Below, piece by piece: positions 1-7,136 of a DNA stretch of 14,133 nt. The stretch covers positions 1 through 14,133 of the forward strand of contig URNY01000067.1 of the NCBI GenBank assembly GCA_900549375.1, read 5' to 3'. The number at the start of each line of letters is the position of its first letter. The stretch's first letter is position 1. The notes under the pieces are model-generated. The model had not been told where the DNA came from and did no database searches. It saw only the letters and a list, made by a program, of their open reading frames with translations. Origin of the DNA: an uncultured Bacteroidales bacterium. Lineage in GTDB: Bacteria > Bacteroidota > Bacteroidia > Bacteroidales > Muribaculaceae. The position numbers and the translations under genes are program-made.

Positions 1-186
1 GCCAACGAAGTGGCCGTGGCCGCTTTCCTTCGGGGCGACCTGCGTTTCACCCGCATGCCCCTGCTTGTGGCCGACGCAATGGAGCGCACCCCTTTCATAC
101 CCTCCGTCACACTCGAACAGCTTGTCGACACGCATCGCGAGGCAACGGCAATCGCTCTCGAACGCCTCGGAGCTTATGCAAACTGA
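1..186 (+). CDS. dxr: 1-deoxy-D-xylulose-5-phosphate reductoisomerase, C-terminal end (partial)
   Basis: Only the last 61 codons are present, open at the left edge and ending in TGA at 184-186. The peptide opens with ANEVAVAAFL and continues with a short helical region ending ERLGAYAN. The ANEVAV-AFL stretch is the conserved start of the C-terminal helical domain of Dxr, the NADPH-dependent enzyme that converts DOXP to MEP in the non-mevalonate isoprenoid pathway in the cytosol. The catalytic and NADPH-binding parts lie outside the window, so this rests on the C-terminal signature and on the following gene: dxr next to rseP is a common order in Bacteroidetes. The gap to rseP is 48 bp with no terminator, so the two are probably cotranscribed. 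Confidence 0.85.
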   Translation, partial: ANEVAVAAFLRGDLRFTRMPLLVADAMERTPFIPSVTLEQLVDTHREATAIALERLGAYAN

Positions 187-234
187 ATCACCTTTTTAAT
201 ATTATATTTAACGACACCTAATATTTAACAGGAA

Positions 235-1713
235 TTGGATACATTTCTTATCAAGGCTGTCCAGCTCATTCTCGCATTTGCGATTCTCGTGATCATCCAT
301 GAGTTCGGACACTTCCTATTCGCACGCATATTCGGCATCAAAGTCGAGAAATTCTATATCTTCTTCGATCCCTGGCTCGAACTCTTCAAATGGAAACCGA
401 AAAAATATATCGGGGGATTCGGCAAAACCCGCAAGCTTTGTAAATGCGCCGATGATGAGAATCCTGAAGATGAATCCGGCTCGGCCGAAGAGCCGGCGAA
501 ATCCGTCAAAAAGAGGAAGAAATCATTCTGGGGCGACACCGAATACGGCATCGGCTGGCTTCCGCTCGGCGGTTATTGCAAGATCGCGGGCATGATCGAC
601 GAGTCGATGGATACAGAGCAGATGAAGCAGCCGCCGAAAGACTGGGAATTCCGTTCCAAACCGGCATGGCAGCGGCTGCTCGTGATGATTGCCGGGGTGC
701 TTTTCAATTTCCTCCTCGCTATCCTTATCTATGCCGGGCTGGTTTATGCCACTGGAGAGAGGTATGTGCCGGTGTCCGACGCACGCATGGGTATGGTTTA
801 CAGCGGCGAAGCTCGCAAGATCGGCTTCCATAACGGCGACATCCCGCTCGCAGCCGACGGAGAACCGCTCGACAACCCGCTGGAAGCCCGCGTAAAGATG
901 ATACAGGCACGCACGGTGACCGTGCTCCGCAACGGCCGCGAGAAGGTGAATATCTCAATCCCCGAGAAGTTCATCTTCAATCTTGACAACGAGGCCAAGA
1001 GCGACACGGCTATGGTGAATTTCTTCACCTACCGCATCCCTGTCAGAATCACTCAGGTCATGCCGGGCGAAGGAGCGGCCAAAGCGGGCATTCAGACGGG
1101 CGATGAGATTATAGCCATCGACAGCGTGGCCACGCCCTCGATCGATCTCTTCTTCCCCGCCCTCGCCGGCCATGAGAACCGCACCGTCCGCCTCTCTGTA
1201 GTGAGACAAAACGGCGAACGCCGCGACACTCTCGAAAAAGCCGTGGCCCTCTCGTCCGGCTCGAAAATGGGAGTCGGTCTGGAGGTGGATCCCTCGGCTT
1301 TCTTCAATACGAAGGATATACATTATAATATTTTCCAGTCGGTTCCGCGCGGCATCGAGATGGGCACCGAGAAACTCACTTCCTATGCCAAGTCGATGAA
1401 GATGGTCTTCACCAAGGAGGGAGCCAACAGCATCGGCGGCTTCGGCTCGATAGGCTCCATCTTCCCCGAGAAATGGGACTGGATCGCTTTCTGGAATATC
1501 GCGGCATTCCTGTCGGTGGCTCTTGCTTTCATGAATATTCTGCCTATTCCGGCACTCGACGGCGGCCACGTGATGTTCCTGCTCTATGAGGTGATTTTCC
1601 GGCGCAAGCCGAGCGAGAAATTCATGGAACGCGCGCAGATTGCCGGCATGATAATTCTTATTCTGCTCCTTGTCTATGCCAACGGCATGGATATAGTGCG
1701 CCTATTTAAATAA
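235..1713 (+). CDS. rseP: RseP-type site-2 zinc metalloprotease (M50), TTG start
   Basis: A 492-residue multi-pass inner-membrane protease of the RseP/S2P family, which cleaves transmembrane segments such as those of anti-sigma factors. The first membrane helix carries the zinc motif HEFGH at residues 22-26. The second active-site motif, NILPIPALDGGH, lies at 434-445 with Asp442 as the expected third zinc ligand. A degenerate PDZ-like region lies around 186-245 and a clearer PDZ domain around 265-345 (GEGAAKAGIQTGDEI near 279). The TTG at 235 is the only plausible start: an in-frame TAA sits at 226-228, and no in-frame ATG occurs before the HEFGH helix. Residues about 59-100 form a charged, Cys-containing insertion just before DTEYGIGWLPLGGY. 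It is followed 7 bp later by the methyltransferase gene. Confidence 0.95.
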   Translation: MDTFLIKAVQLILAFAILVIIHEFGHFLFARIFGIKVEKFYIFFDPWLELFKWKPKKYIGGFGKTRKLCKCADDENPEDESGSAEEPAKSVKKRKKSFWGDTEYGIGWLPLGGYCKIAGMIDESMDTEQMKQPPKDWEFRSKPAWQRLLVMIAGVLFNFLLAILIYAGLVYATGERYVPVSDARMGMVYSGEARKIGFHNGDIPLAADGEPLDNPLEARVKMIQARTVTVLRNGREKVNISIPEKFIFNLDNEAKSDTAMVNFFTYRIPVRITQVMPGEGAAKAGIQTGDEIIAIDSVATPSIDLFFPALAGHENRTVRLSVVRQNGERRDTLEKAVALSSGSKMGVGLEVDPSAFFNTKDIHYNIFQSVPRGIEMGTEKLTSYAKSMKMVFTKEGANSIGGFGSIGSIFPEKWDWIAFWNIAAFLSVALAFMNILPIPALDGGHVMFLLYEVIFRRKPSEKFMERAQIAGMIILILLLVYANGMDIVRLFK

Positions 1714-1720
1714 TATTGAA

Positions 1721-2905
1721 ATGAAAACCAACACCATACGTCTTAAGCCCGGGAAAGAGGAGTCGCTGTTGCGCCATCATCCCTGGGTATTTTCCGGGGC
1801 CATCGCCTCGCTGCCCGAAGGGCTTGAGGAGGGAGATGAGGTCGTAGTCACCGATGCGCGCGGCAATGTGCTGGGATGCGGCCATTATCAGATAGGAAGC
1901 ATCGCCGTGAGAATCCTCGAATTCGACAGCGACCGTCTCCCCGACGATTTCTTTATCCGCCGGTTGCGCTCGGCTATGGAGTTGCGAAGGACATTAGGTC
2001 TTATCCGCCCCGACAACACTTGCTTCCGACTCGTCCACGGCGAAGGGGATTTCCTCCCGGGGCTCGTGATCGACATCTATGGCGACACAGCCGTGATGCA
2101 GGCCCACTCCCCGGGGATGCATTTCGCGCGCCATCGCATCGCGGAGGCTCTGACGATGCTCCCCGACGCCCGCATCCGGAATGTCTATTACAAGAGCGAC
2201 ACCACTCTCCCCTACAAGGCCCATCTCGATCCCGACAATGAATATCTCGTCGGCAATTTCGACGGCAACATAGCTCTCGAGAACGGTCTGCAGTTCAATA
2301 TCGACTGGCTGAAGGGACAGAAGACAGGCTTCTTTGTCGACCAGCGGGAAAACCGCAAACTGCTCGAATCCTTCTCCAAGGGGCGGACGGTGCTCAATAT
2401 GTTCTGCTATACCGGCGGATTCTCGGTCTATGCCATGCGCGGTGGAGCGCTGAGCGTGGATTCGGTGGATTCCTCATCGAAGGCCGTGGCTCTCACAGAG
2501 GCCAACATCGAGCTGAATTTTCCCGGCGACAGCAGGCATACCACCCACGACGAGGATGCTTTCAAATTTCTCGCCGAGATGGAAACGGGCAAATATGATC
2601 TCATAATCCTTGACCCGCCTGCTTTCGCCAAACATCGCGGGGCAATCAAGAACGGACTCATAGGCTATCGCAAGCTCAATGCCAAAGCTTTCGAAAAAAT
2701 CCGAAGCGGCGGTGTGTTGTTCACATTCTCCTGCTCACAGGCCATAACAAAGGATATGTTCCGCATGGCGGTCTTCACAGCGGCGGCCAAATCGGGGCGC
2801 AAGGTGCGCATCCTCCATCAGCTCACTCAGCCGGCCGACCATCCGGTGGATATCTCCCACCCCGAGGGGGAATATCTCAAAGGCCTCGTGCTCTATGTGG
2901 AGTAA
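1721..2905 (+). CDS. rlmI: Class I SAM-dependent 23S rRNA (cytosine-C5) methyltransferase, RlmI-like
   Basis: A 394-residue protein, close to the usual length of RlmI/YccW, which methylates C1962 of 23S rRNA. The N-terminal 75 or so residues look like a PUA RNA-binding domain (HHPWVFSGAI near the start, then a basic strand-rich segment). The Rossmann methyltransferase domain follows: NMFCYTGGFSVYA at residues 226-238 is the SAM-binding motif I, DLIILDPPAFAK at 293-304 is motif IV, and FTFSCSQ at 334-340 contains Cys338, the expected catalytic cysteine of this family. The ATG at 1721 lies 7 bp after the rseP stop, so translation is probably coupled. RlmI is the nearest well-known family; the exact target base in this organism is inferred. 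Confidence 0.9.
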   Translation: MKTNTIRLKPGKEESLLRHHPWVFSGAIASLPEGLEEGDEVVVTDARGNVLGCGHYQIGSIAVRILEFDSDRLPDDFFIRRLRSAMELRRTLGLIRPDNTCFRLVHGEGDFLPGLVIDIYGDTAVMQAHSPGMHFARHRIAEALTMLPDARIRNVYYKSDTTLPYKAHLDPDNEYLVGNFDGNIALENGLQFNIDWLKGQKTGFFVDQRENRKLLESFSKGRTVLNMFCYTGGFSVYAMRGGALSVDSVDSSSKAVALTEANIELNFPGDSRHTTHDEDAFKFLAEMETGKYDLIILDPPAFAKHRGAIKNGLIGYRKLNAKAFEKIRSGGVLFTFSCSQAITKDMFRMAVFTAAAKSGRKVRILHQLTQPADHPVDISHPEGEYLKGLVLYVE

Positions 2906-2959
2906 CCTTATTAAATTTTCATACCACGAAAACTCAAAAACAATAAAACAACGATTCTA

Positions 2960-5026
2960 ATGAAAAAGATTCTATCCGCAATCATGATCGCTTCTATGGC
3001 TTCCGCAGGCGCTACGGCGGCGGAAAACAAAGATTTCAACTATCATGTCGACCGCTTCGCCGACATTGAGGTTCTGCGCTATGAAGTGCCGGAATACAGC
3101 CGGCTGACGCTTCAGCAGAAGAAAATGCTCTATTATCTGTCGCAGGCCGCTCAGATGGGCCGCGACATAATCTGGGACCAGAACGGCAAGTATAACCTTC
3201 AGATCCGTCAGCTTCTCGAGAAAATATATACCAAATATAATGGCGACCGCGAGTCGAAGGATTTCAAGGCTTTCGAGAAATATCTCAAGCAGGTTTGGTT
3301 CGGCAACGGTATCCATCACCATTACTCCACGGACAAGTTCCGCCCCGAGTTCTCCAAGGAATTTTTCGAGGAGCAGGTGGCCGGACTCCACGATTGCTGT
3401 CTGCCGCTGAATCCGGGTCAGACAAGAGCGCAACTGCTCGCCGAGCTGGAGCCGGTGATCTTCGATCCGACAGTGATGGCGAAACGCGTGAACCAGGACG
3501 GCTCGCAGGATGTCGTGGCCACGTCGGCCAACAACCTCTATGGCGAGGGCGTGACCCAGGCCGAGGTTGAGGAATTCTACAACAAGATGAAGAATCCCGA
3601 TGATCCCACTCCGGTCTCCTACGGCCTCAATGCCCGCGTGGTGAAAGAGGACGGCAAGCTCAAGGAGCAGAAATACTCTCTCACCGGTCTCTACGGTCCG
3701 GCTATTGCCGAGATTATCTATTGGCTTGACATGGCCAAGAACGTTGCCGAGAATGATGGCCAGAAAGCTTATATCACCAAGCTTATCGATTATTATGTAA
3801 CAGGCGACCTCCGCCTCTTCGACGAGTATTCGATACTCTGGGCCGAGGATACCAAATCGGATATAGATTTCGTAAACGGCTTCATCGAAAGCTACGGCGA
3901 CCCGCTGGGAATGACTGGCTCCTGGGAGTCGTATGTGAATTTCCGCAACGGCAAGTCTTCAGCCCGCACGGAAACAATCTCCTCCAACGCTCAGTGGTTT
4001 GAAGACCATTCGCCTGTAGATCCCCGTTTCCGCAAGCCTAACGTGAAGGGTGTCTCGGCAAAGGTGATCACTGCCGCGATGCTTGCCGGCGATGCTTTCC
4101 CATCCACGGCTATCGGCATCAACCTCCCCAATTCCAACTGGATCCGCGCTCAGCACGGCTCGAAATCAGTGACTCTCGAGAACATCACCGAGGCTTACGA
4201 GATGGCTTCCCACGGCAACGGCTTCAACGAGGAGTTCGTGATCGACAAGCCTACCTCCAAACTGATGGACGATTATCTCTACATCACCGACATGCTCCAC
4301 ACCGACCTCCACGAATGTCTCGGTCACGCTTCGGGACGTCTCATGCCGGGCGTTGATCAGGATGCCCTCAAGGAGAACGGCTCGGCACTCGAGGAAGCGC
4401 GCGCCGACCTCTTCGCCCTCTATTACCTTGCCGACCCGAAACTTTTGGAGCTCGGCATCCTCGACAATCCGGAGGCTTACAAGGCCGAATATTATAAGTA
4501 TATGCTCAACGGCCTTATGACCCAGCTCAACCGTATCGAGTTCGGAAACGACGTGGAGGAAGCCCACATGCGCAACCGCCAGCTCATCGCCAAATGGGTG
4601 CTTGAAAACGGTCGCAAGAAAGGGAAAGGCGGCAAGGACGTGGTAGAGCTTGTAAAGAAGAACGGCAAGACTTATGTCCGCATCAACGATTATCAGAAGA
4701 TGCGCCAGCTCCTCGGAAATCTTCTCGCCGAAGTTCAGCGCATCAAGAGCGAGGGAGATTACAAGGGCGGCAATGACCTTATCCAGAAATATGCCGTGAA
4801 GATCGATCCCAAGCTCCATAAAGAGGTGCTCAAGAGATTCTCCGGTCTCGACATACCGCCCTATCGCGGATTCATCAACCCGGTGTATACTCCGGTTATG
4901 GATGAAAAGGGAGAGATCACCGACATCACGATCTCCTATCCTGAGAACTATACCGAGCAGATGCTCCGTCTGAGCCGCGATTATTCGCCTCTCACCAAGA
5001 AAGCCAAGAAATCATGCTCGAAGTGA
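2960..5026 (+). CDS. Exported dipeptidyl-peptidase III-like zinc peptidase (family M49)
   Basis: A 688-residue protein with an N-terminal signal peptide (KK, then a hydrophobic run, then ATAA around residue 21). It lacks an obvious lipobox cysteine, so periplasmic release is more likely than lipidation. The M49 signature is intact: HECLGH at 451-456, the hexapeptide zinc motif with one extra residue compared with HEXXH, followed by ASGRL; and EEARAD at 478-483, matching the family's EECRAD/E motif that supplies the third ligand. DPP III enzymes remove dipeptides from the N terminus of oligopeptides. Bacteroidetes homologues are, as I recall, often misnamed dihydrofolate reductase; nothing here resembles that enzyme. 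It sits 54 bp after the methyltransferase gene, and its end overlaps the next gene by 13 nt. Peptide scavenging in the periplasm is the inferred role. Confidence 0.9.
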   Translation: MKKILSAIMIASMASAGATAAENKDFNYHVDRFADIEVLRYEVPEYSRLTLQQKKMLYYLSQAAQMGRDIIWDQNGKYNLQIRQLLEKIYTKYNGDRESKDFKAFEKYLKQVWFGNGIHHHYSTDKFRPEFSKEFFEEQVAGLHDCCLPLNPGQTRAQLLAELEPVIFDPTVMAKRVNQDGSQDVVATSANNLYGEGVTQAEVEEFYNKMKNPDDPTPVSYGLNARVVKEDGKLKEQKYSLTGLYGPAIAEIIYWLDMAKNVAENDGQKAYITKLIDYYVTGDLRLFDEYSILWAEDTKSDIDFVNGFIESYGDPLGMTGSWESYVNFRNGKSSARTETISSNAQWFEDHSPVDPRFRKPNVKGVSAKVITAAMLAGDAFPSTAIGINLPNSNWIRAQHGSKSVTLENITEAYEMASHGNGFNEEFVIDKPTSKLMDDYLYITDMLHTDLHECLGHASGRLMPGVDQDALKENGSALEEARADLFALYYLADPKLLELGILDNPEAYKAEYYKYMLNGLMTQLNRIEFGNDVEEAHMRNRQLIAKWVLENGRKKGKGGKDVVELVKKNGKTYVRINDYQKMRQLLGNLLAEVQRIKSEGDYKGGNDLIQKYAVKIDPKLHKEVLKRFSGLDIPPYRGFINPVYTPVMDEKGEITDITISYPENYTEQMLRLSRDYSPLTKKAKKSCSK

Positions 5027-5433
5027 TTTCCGATATCAAAAAAAGCTTTTTCGCCTTGCGCAACGGGATCCTCGCCGACACCCTGCGCAAGGCGGGAATG
5101 TCTTATAAGGTGATCTTCGGACTTCAGATTCCCCAGATTGCCGAAATTGCGAGAGGTCTTGAGCCGTCGGAGGAGCTTGCCTGCGAACTCTGGAAAGACC
5201 GGGAAGTCCGCGAATCCCGACTCCTTGCCTGCTATCTGTTCCGTACGGATGAGACAGATATGGCAAAGGCTCTTGAACTCGCCGCCGACGTCCGGACTCC
5301 GGAAGAGGCCGACATGCTTGCCTTCCGGCTCTTTAAGCGACTCCCTTTCGCCGGCGAATTACTTGATGAAATGGAGCGTACGCAGGAAATTCCGCGCTGT
5401 GCCGTGGTTTCCTTGCGCCGACATCTCGAATAA
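5014..5433 (+). CDS. Short AlkD-like HEAT-repeat protein (putative DNA alkylation repair family)
   Basis: A 139-residue, all-helical, charged protein starting at an ATG inside the end of the M49 peptidase gene (13-nt overlap, different frame), which suggests translational coupling. Residues about 29-48 (MSYKVIFGLQIPQIAEIARG) and 60-75 (LWKDREVRESRLLACY) resemble the first HEAT-like repeats of the AlkC/AlkD DNA alkylation repair family, where P-IP-R/E-IA and LW-x-E-x-R-LA patterns recur. AlkD itself is roughly 230 residues, so this is a short version that may lack part of the DNA-binding groove and the catalytic aspartate region. It may therefore be a scaffold rather than a glycosylase. No signal peptide is visible, so it should be cytosolic. 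The cobW-like gene follows after 5 bp. Family assignment is moderate; the activity is uncertain. Confidence 0.65.
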   Translation: MLEVISDIKKSFFALRNGILADTLRKAGMSYKVIFGLQIPQIAEIARGLEPSEELACELWKDREVRESRLLACYLFRTDETDMAKALELAADVRTPEEADMLAFRLFKRLPFAGELLDEMERTQEIPRCAVVSLRRHLE

Positions 5434-5438
5434 AACGA

Positions 5439-6710
5439 ATGAAAATGTATAACGAAAATGAAATTCCGGTTCTGTTGCTCACCGGCTATCTCGGGAGCGG
5501 CAAAACCACTCTCCTCAACCGCATCCTCTCGAATCGCAGAGGAATTCGTTTTGCCGTTATCGTAAACGACATCGGAGAAGTGAACATCGACGCCGACCTC
5601 ATCCAGAAGGGCGGCATCGTGGGTCAGGACGACTCGGGCGACCTTGTGGCCCTCCAGAACGGATGCATCTGCTGCACCCTGCGCGGCGACCTGATGAAGC
5701 AGATCTCCGACCTTGCCGAAAGTCACAAATTCGATTATATAGTGATAGAGGCGAGCGGCGTCTGCGAGCCGGCTCCCATTGCCCAGACAATTTGTGCGAT
5801 GCACGACATGTTCGATCCGGCAGCCGTCACGAATGTAAGGCCGACGCTCGACTGCATCGTGACCGTTGTCGATGCCCTGCGCATGAAGAGTGAGTTCGGA
5901 TGCGGAGAGAACCTCGAAAAAGAGAATATCGATGAAGAGGACATTGAGAATCTTATTATCGAACAGATTGAATTCTGCAACATAATTCTTCTCAATAAGA
6001 TTTCTGAGGTATCCAAAGAGGAGGCCGGGAAAATCAAAGCCGTTATCCGCGCACTCCAGCCGAAAGCGAAGATCATCGAATGCGATTATGCGAATATCGA
6101 CCTCTCCGAAATAATCGATACGCGGATGTTCGATTTCGAAAGCGTGGCAACCTCCGCCACCTGGGTAAACGAGATCGAGAAGCATACCGAACTTGATGAA
6201 AAGGAGAAGGAGCACCACGAGCACCATCATCATCACGATGATCATGAACATCACAAGCATGATGAACATGATGAGCACGATGAGCATGAAGGCCATCATC
6301 ACCACCATCATCACCACGACGGTGAGGGAGAGGCTGAGGAATATGGCATAGGCACCTACGTCTATTTCCGCAGGCGCCCATTCAATTTCATCCGTTTCGA
6401 CAGGTTCGTGAATCTCGACTGGCCGAAGAATATAATCCGCTCGAAAGGGGTGGTATATTTCAGCCAGAATCGCGACATGTCGTTGCTCTTCGAGCAAGCC
6501 GGAGTGCAGAAATCGCTCAAAGAGGCGGGCTTATGGTATGCCACGGCTCCCGAAGAGGAACTCATCGAACTGATGCGTCAGGAACCGGGACTTGTGCGCG
6601 ACTGGGATGAAGTATATGGCGACCGCATGATCAAGCTCGTCTTTATCGGGCGCGACCTCGACCGCGAGGCGCTTGCCTCCAGACTCGACGCATGCCTCGA
6701 GGAATCCTGA
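5439..6710 (+). CDS. COG0523/CobW-family GTPase with histidine-rich linker, putative zinc metallochaperone
   Basis: A 423-residue G3E GTPase. Walker A GYLGSGKTT lies at residues 16-24, the family metal-binding CxCC motif at Cys76-Cys78-Cys79 inside NGCICCTLRGDL, and the guanine-recognition NKIS at 186-189. A linker at 259-293 contains 22 histidines in 35 residues mixed with Asp and Glu. The CobW C-terminal domain covers about 302-423 (YVYFRRRPFNFIRF). COG0523 proteins deliver metals, often zinc, to client enzymes using GTP; the histidine-rich tract suggests buffering of Zn, Ni or Co. The start may be Met1 or Met3. It is the last gene of the rightward run and is followed by a terminator. I saw no obvious Zur-type palindrome just upstream. 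The zinc role is inferred from family and composition. Confidence 0.9.
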   Translation: MKMYNENEIPVLLLTGYLGSGKTTLLNRILSNRRGIRFAVIVNDIGEVNIDADLIQKGGIVGQDDSGDLVALQNGCICCTLRGDLMKQISDLAESHKFDYIVIEASGVCEPAPIAQTICAMHDMFDPAAVTNVRPTLDCIVTVVDALRMKSEFGCGENLEKENIDEEDIENLIIEQIEFCNIILLNKISEVSKEEAGKIKAVIRALQPKAKIIECDYANIDLSEIIDTRMFDFESVATSATWVNEIEKHTELDEKEKEHHEHHHHHDDHEHHKHDEHDEHDEHEGHHHHHHHHDGEGEAEEYGIGTYVYFRRRPFNFIRFDRFVNLDWPKNIIRSKGVVYFSQNRDMSLLFEQAGVQKSLKEAGLWYATAPEEELIELMRQEPGLVRDWDEVYGDRMIKLVFIGRDLDREALASRLDACLEES

Positions 6711-6734
6711 AAACTATTCGCAGAGACAATACTT

Positions 6735-6773
6735 AATGCGGTCGGGAATACTTAATGCATTCCCGACCGCATT
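6735..6773 (+). terminator. Stem-loop terminator after the cobW-like gene
   Basis: A perfect 15-bp stem (6735-6749 with 6759-6773) with a 9-nt loop lies 25 nt after the cobW-like stop and ends in a short T run. The stem core is GCGGTCGGGAAT. It probably ends the rightward operon. Confidence 0.8.
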
Positions 6774-6804
6774 TTGAACATTCGCTAATCGTTAATGATT
6801 GTTT

Positions 6805-6995
6805 CTATAGTTTAAACTGTTGTAAATAACTGATTTCGACACAACCTTAAGGCCTTGTCCGCGTTCTATAGGTACAAAGCAATATGGATAAGACCCTCAA
6901 GGTTTCGTGAGAAAGTTTGCGAGTCGAAAGTTTAGTTAGATATAGTTTATAGTGGAATCGGGAGAGGGCCGCAGGAGTGCGGCCCTCTCTGTTTG
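6805..6995 (+). ncRNA. Candidate structured small RNA, possibly 6S-like
   Basis: This gene-free stretch folds by eye into one long interrupted rod. From the outside, pairing runs AACT 6828-6831 with AGTT 6934-6937; TTTCGAC 6834-6840 with GTCGAAA 6923-6929; then a lopsided bubble (2 nt on the left, 18 nt at 6905-6922 on the right); AACCTT 6843-6848 with AAGGTT 6899-6904; AGG 6850-6852 with CCT 6895-6897; and CTTGTCC 6854-6860 with GGATAAG 6886-6892, capped by a 25-nt loop. A 12-bp GC-rich hairpin follows at 6961-6990. A rod with a central bubble and a downstream terminator is the layout of 6S RNA, and a conserved Bacteroidales RNA family has been proposed as its counterpart. The right strand of the bubble can form a small TCGT/GCGA hairpin. 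I found no convincing TTTG/TAnnTTTG promoter, so the 5' end and the identity are uncertain. Confidence 0.45.
6962..6995 (+). terminator. GC-rich hairpin ending the candidate small RNA
   Basis: GAGAGGGCCGCA at 6962-6973 pairs perfectly with TGCGGCCCTCTC at 6978-6989 around a GGAG loop, followed by TGTTTGATAT. The T tract is short but present on the plus strand only, which favours plus-strand termination. No gene lies between this hairpin and the terminator at 6735, so it most simply ends a separate non-coding transcript. Confidence 0.6.
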
Positions 6996-7076
6996 ATATA
7001 TAGTCATTTAGCATTTAATAAATTGGCCGACTTTTATTTAACTCCATTATTCCGAAGTGACATAGAGCGACATATT

Positions 7077-7103
7077 TTTTACCCCACATTTTACCCCACA
7101 TTT
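7077..7103. repeat. 12-bp tandem repeat (TTTTACCCCACA x2)
   Basis: Two exact adjacent copies of TTTTACCCCACA (7077-7088 and 7089-7100) plus TTT of a third, 34 nt beyond the end of the RhuM gene. On the minus strand the copies read as MWGK-MWGK at the start of a 28-codon ORF (7101 to 7015). That ORF has no other support and may be chance or the edge of a lost mobile-element gene. Confidence 0.7.
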
Positions 7104-7136
7104 CGCTAACTGAATATACCAGCCGGTCAGCAGAGG

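Noticed and set aside
4166..4819. A 217-codon open frame on the minus strand
   Set aside because: It is antisense to the M49 peptidase and covers its zinc-binding region.
2960..5026. Dihydrofolate reductase, the name often attached to homologues
   Set aside because: The length, signal peptide, HECLGH and EEARAD motifs are those of M49 peptidases; no DHFR motif is present.
6213..6317. The CAC/CAT-rich run as a tandem DNA repeat or CRISPR-like array
   Set aside because: It is in frame within a GTPase linker, has no regular spacer, and metal-binding histidines explain it.
5232..6497. A 421-codon open frame on the minus strand
   Set aside because: It lies opposite the cobW-like gene, whose motifs are all in the plus frame; its low-complexity Met/Val/Leu run is just the antisense of the His/Asp/Glu linker.
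6774..7136. A tRNA or tmRNA in the long intergenic region
   Set aside because: I found no cloverleaf, no TTCGA-type T loop in context with a CCA end, and no tag-peptide frame; the pairing is one long rod.
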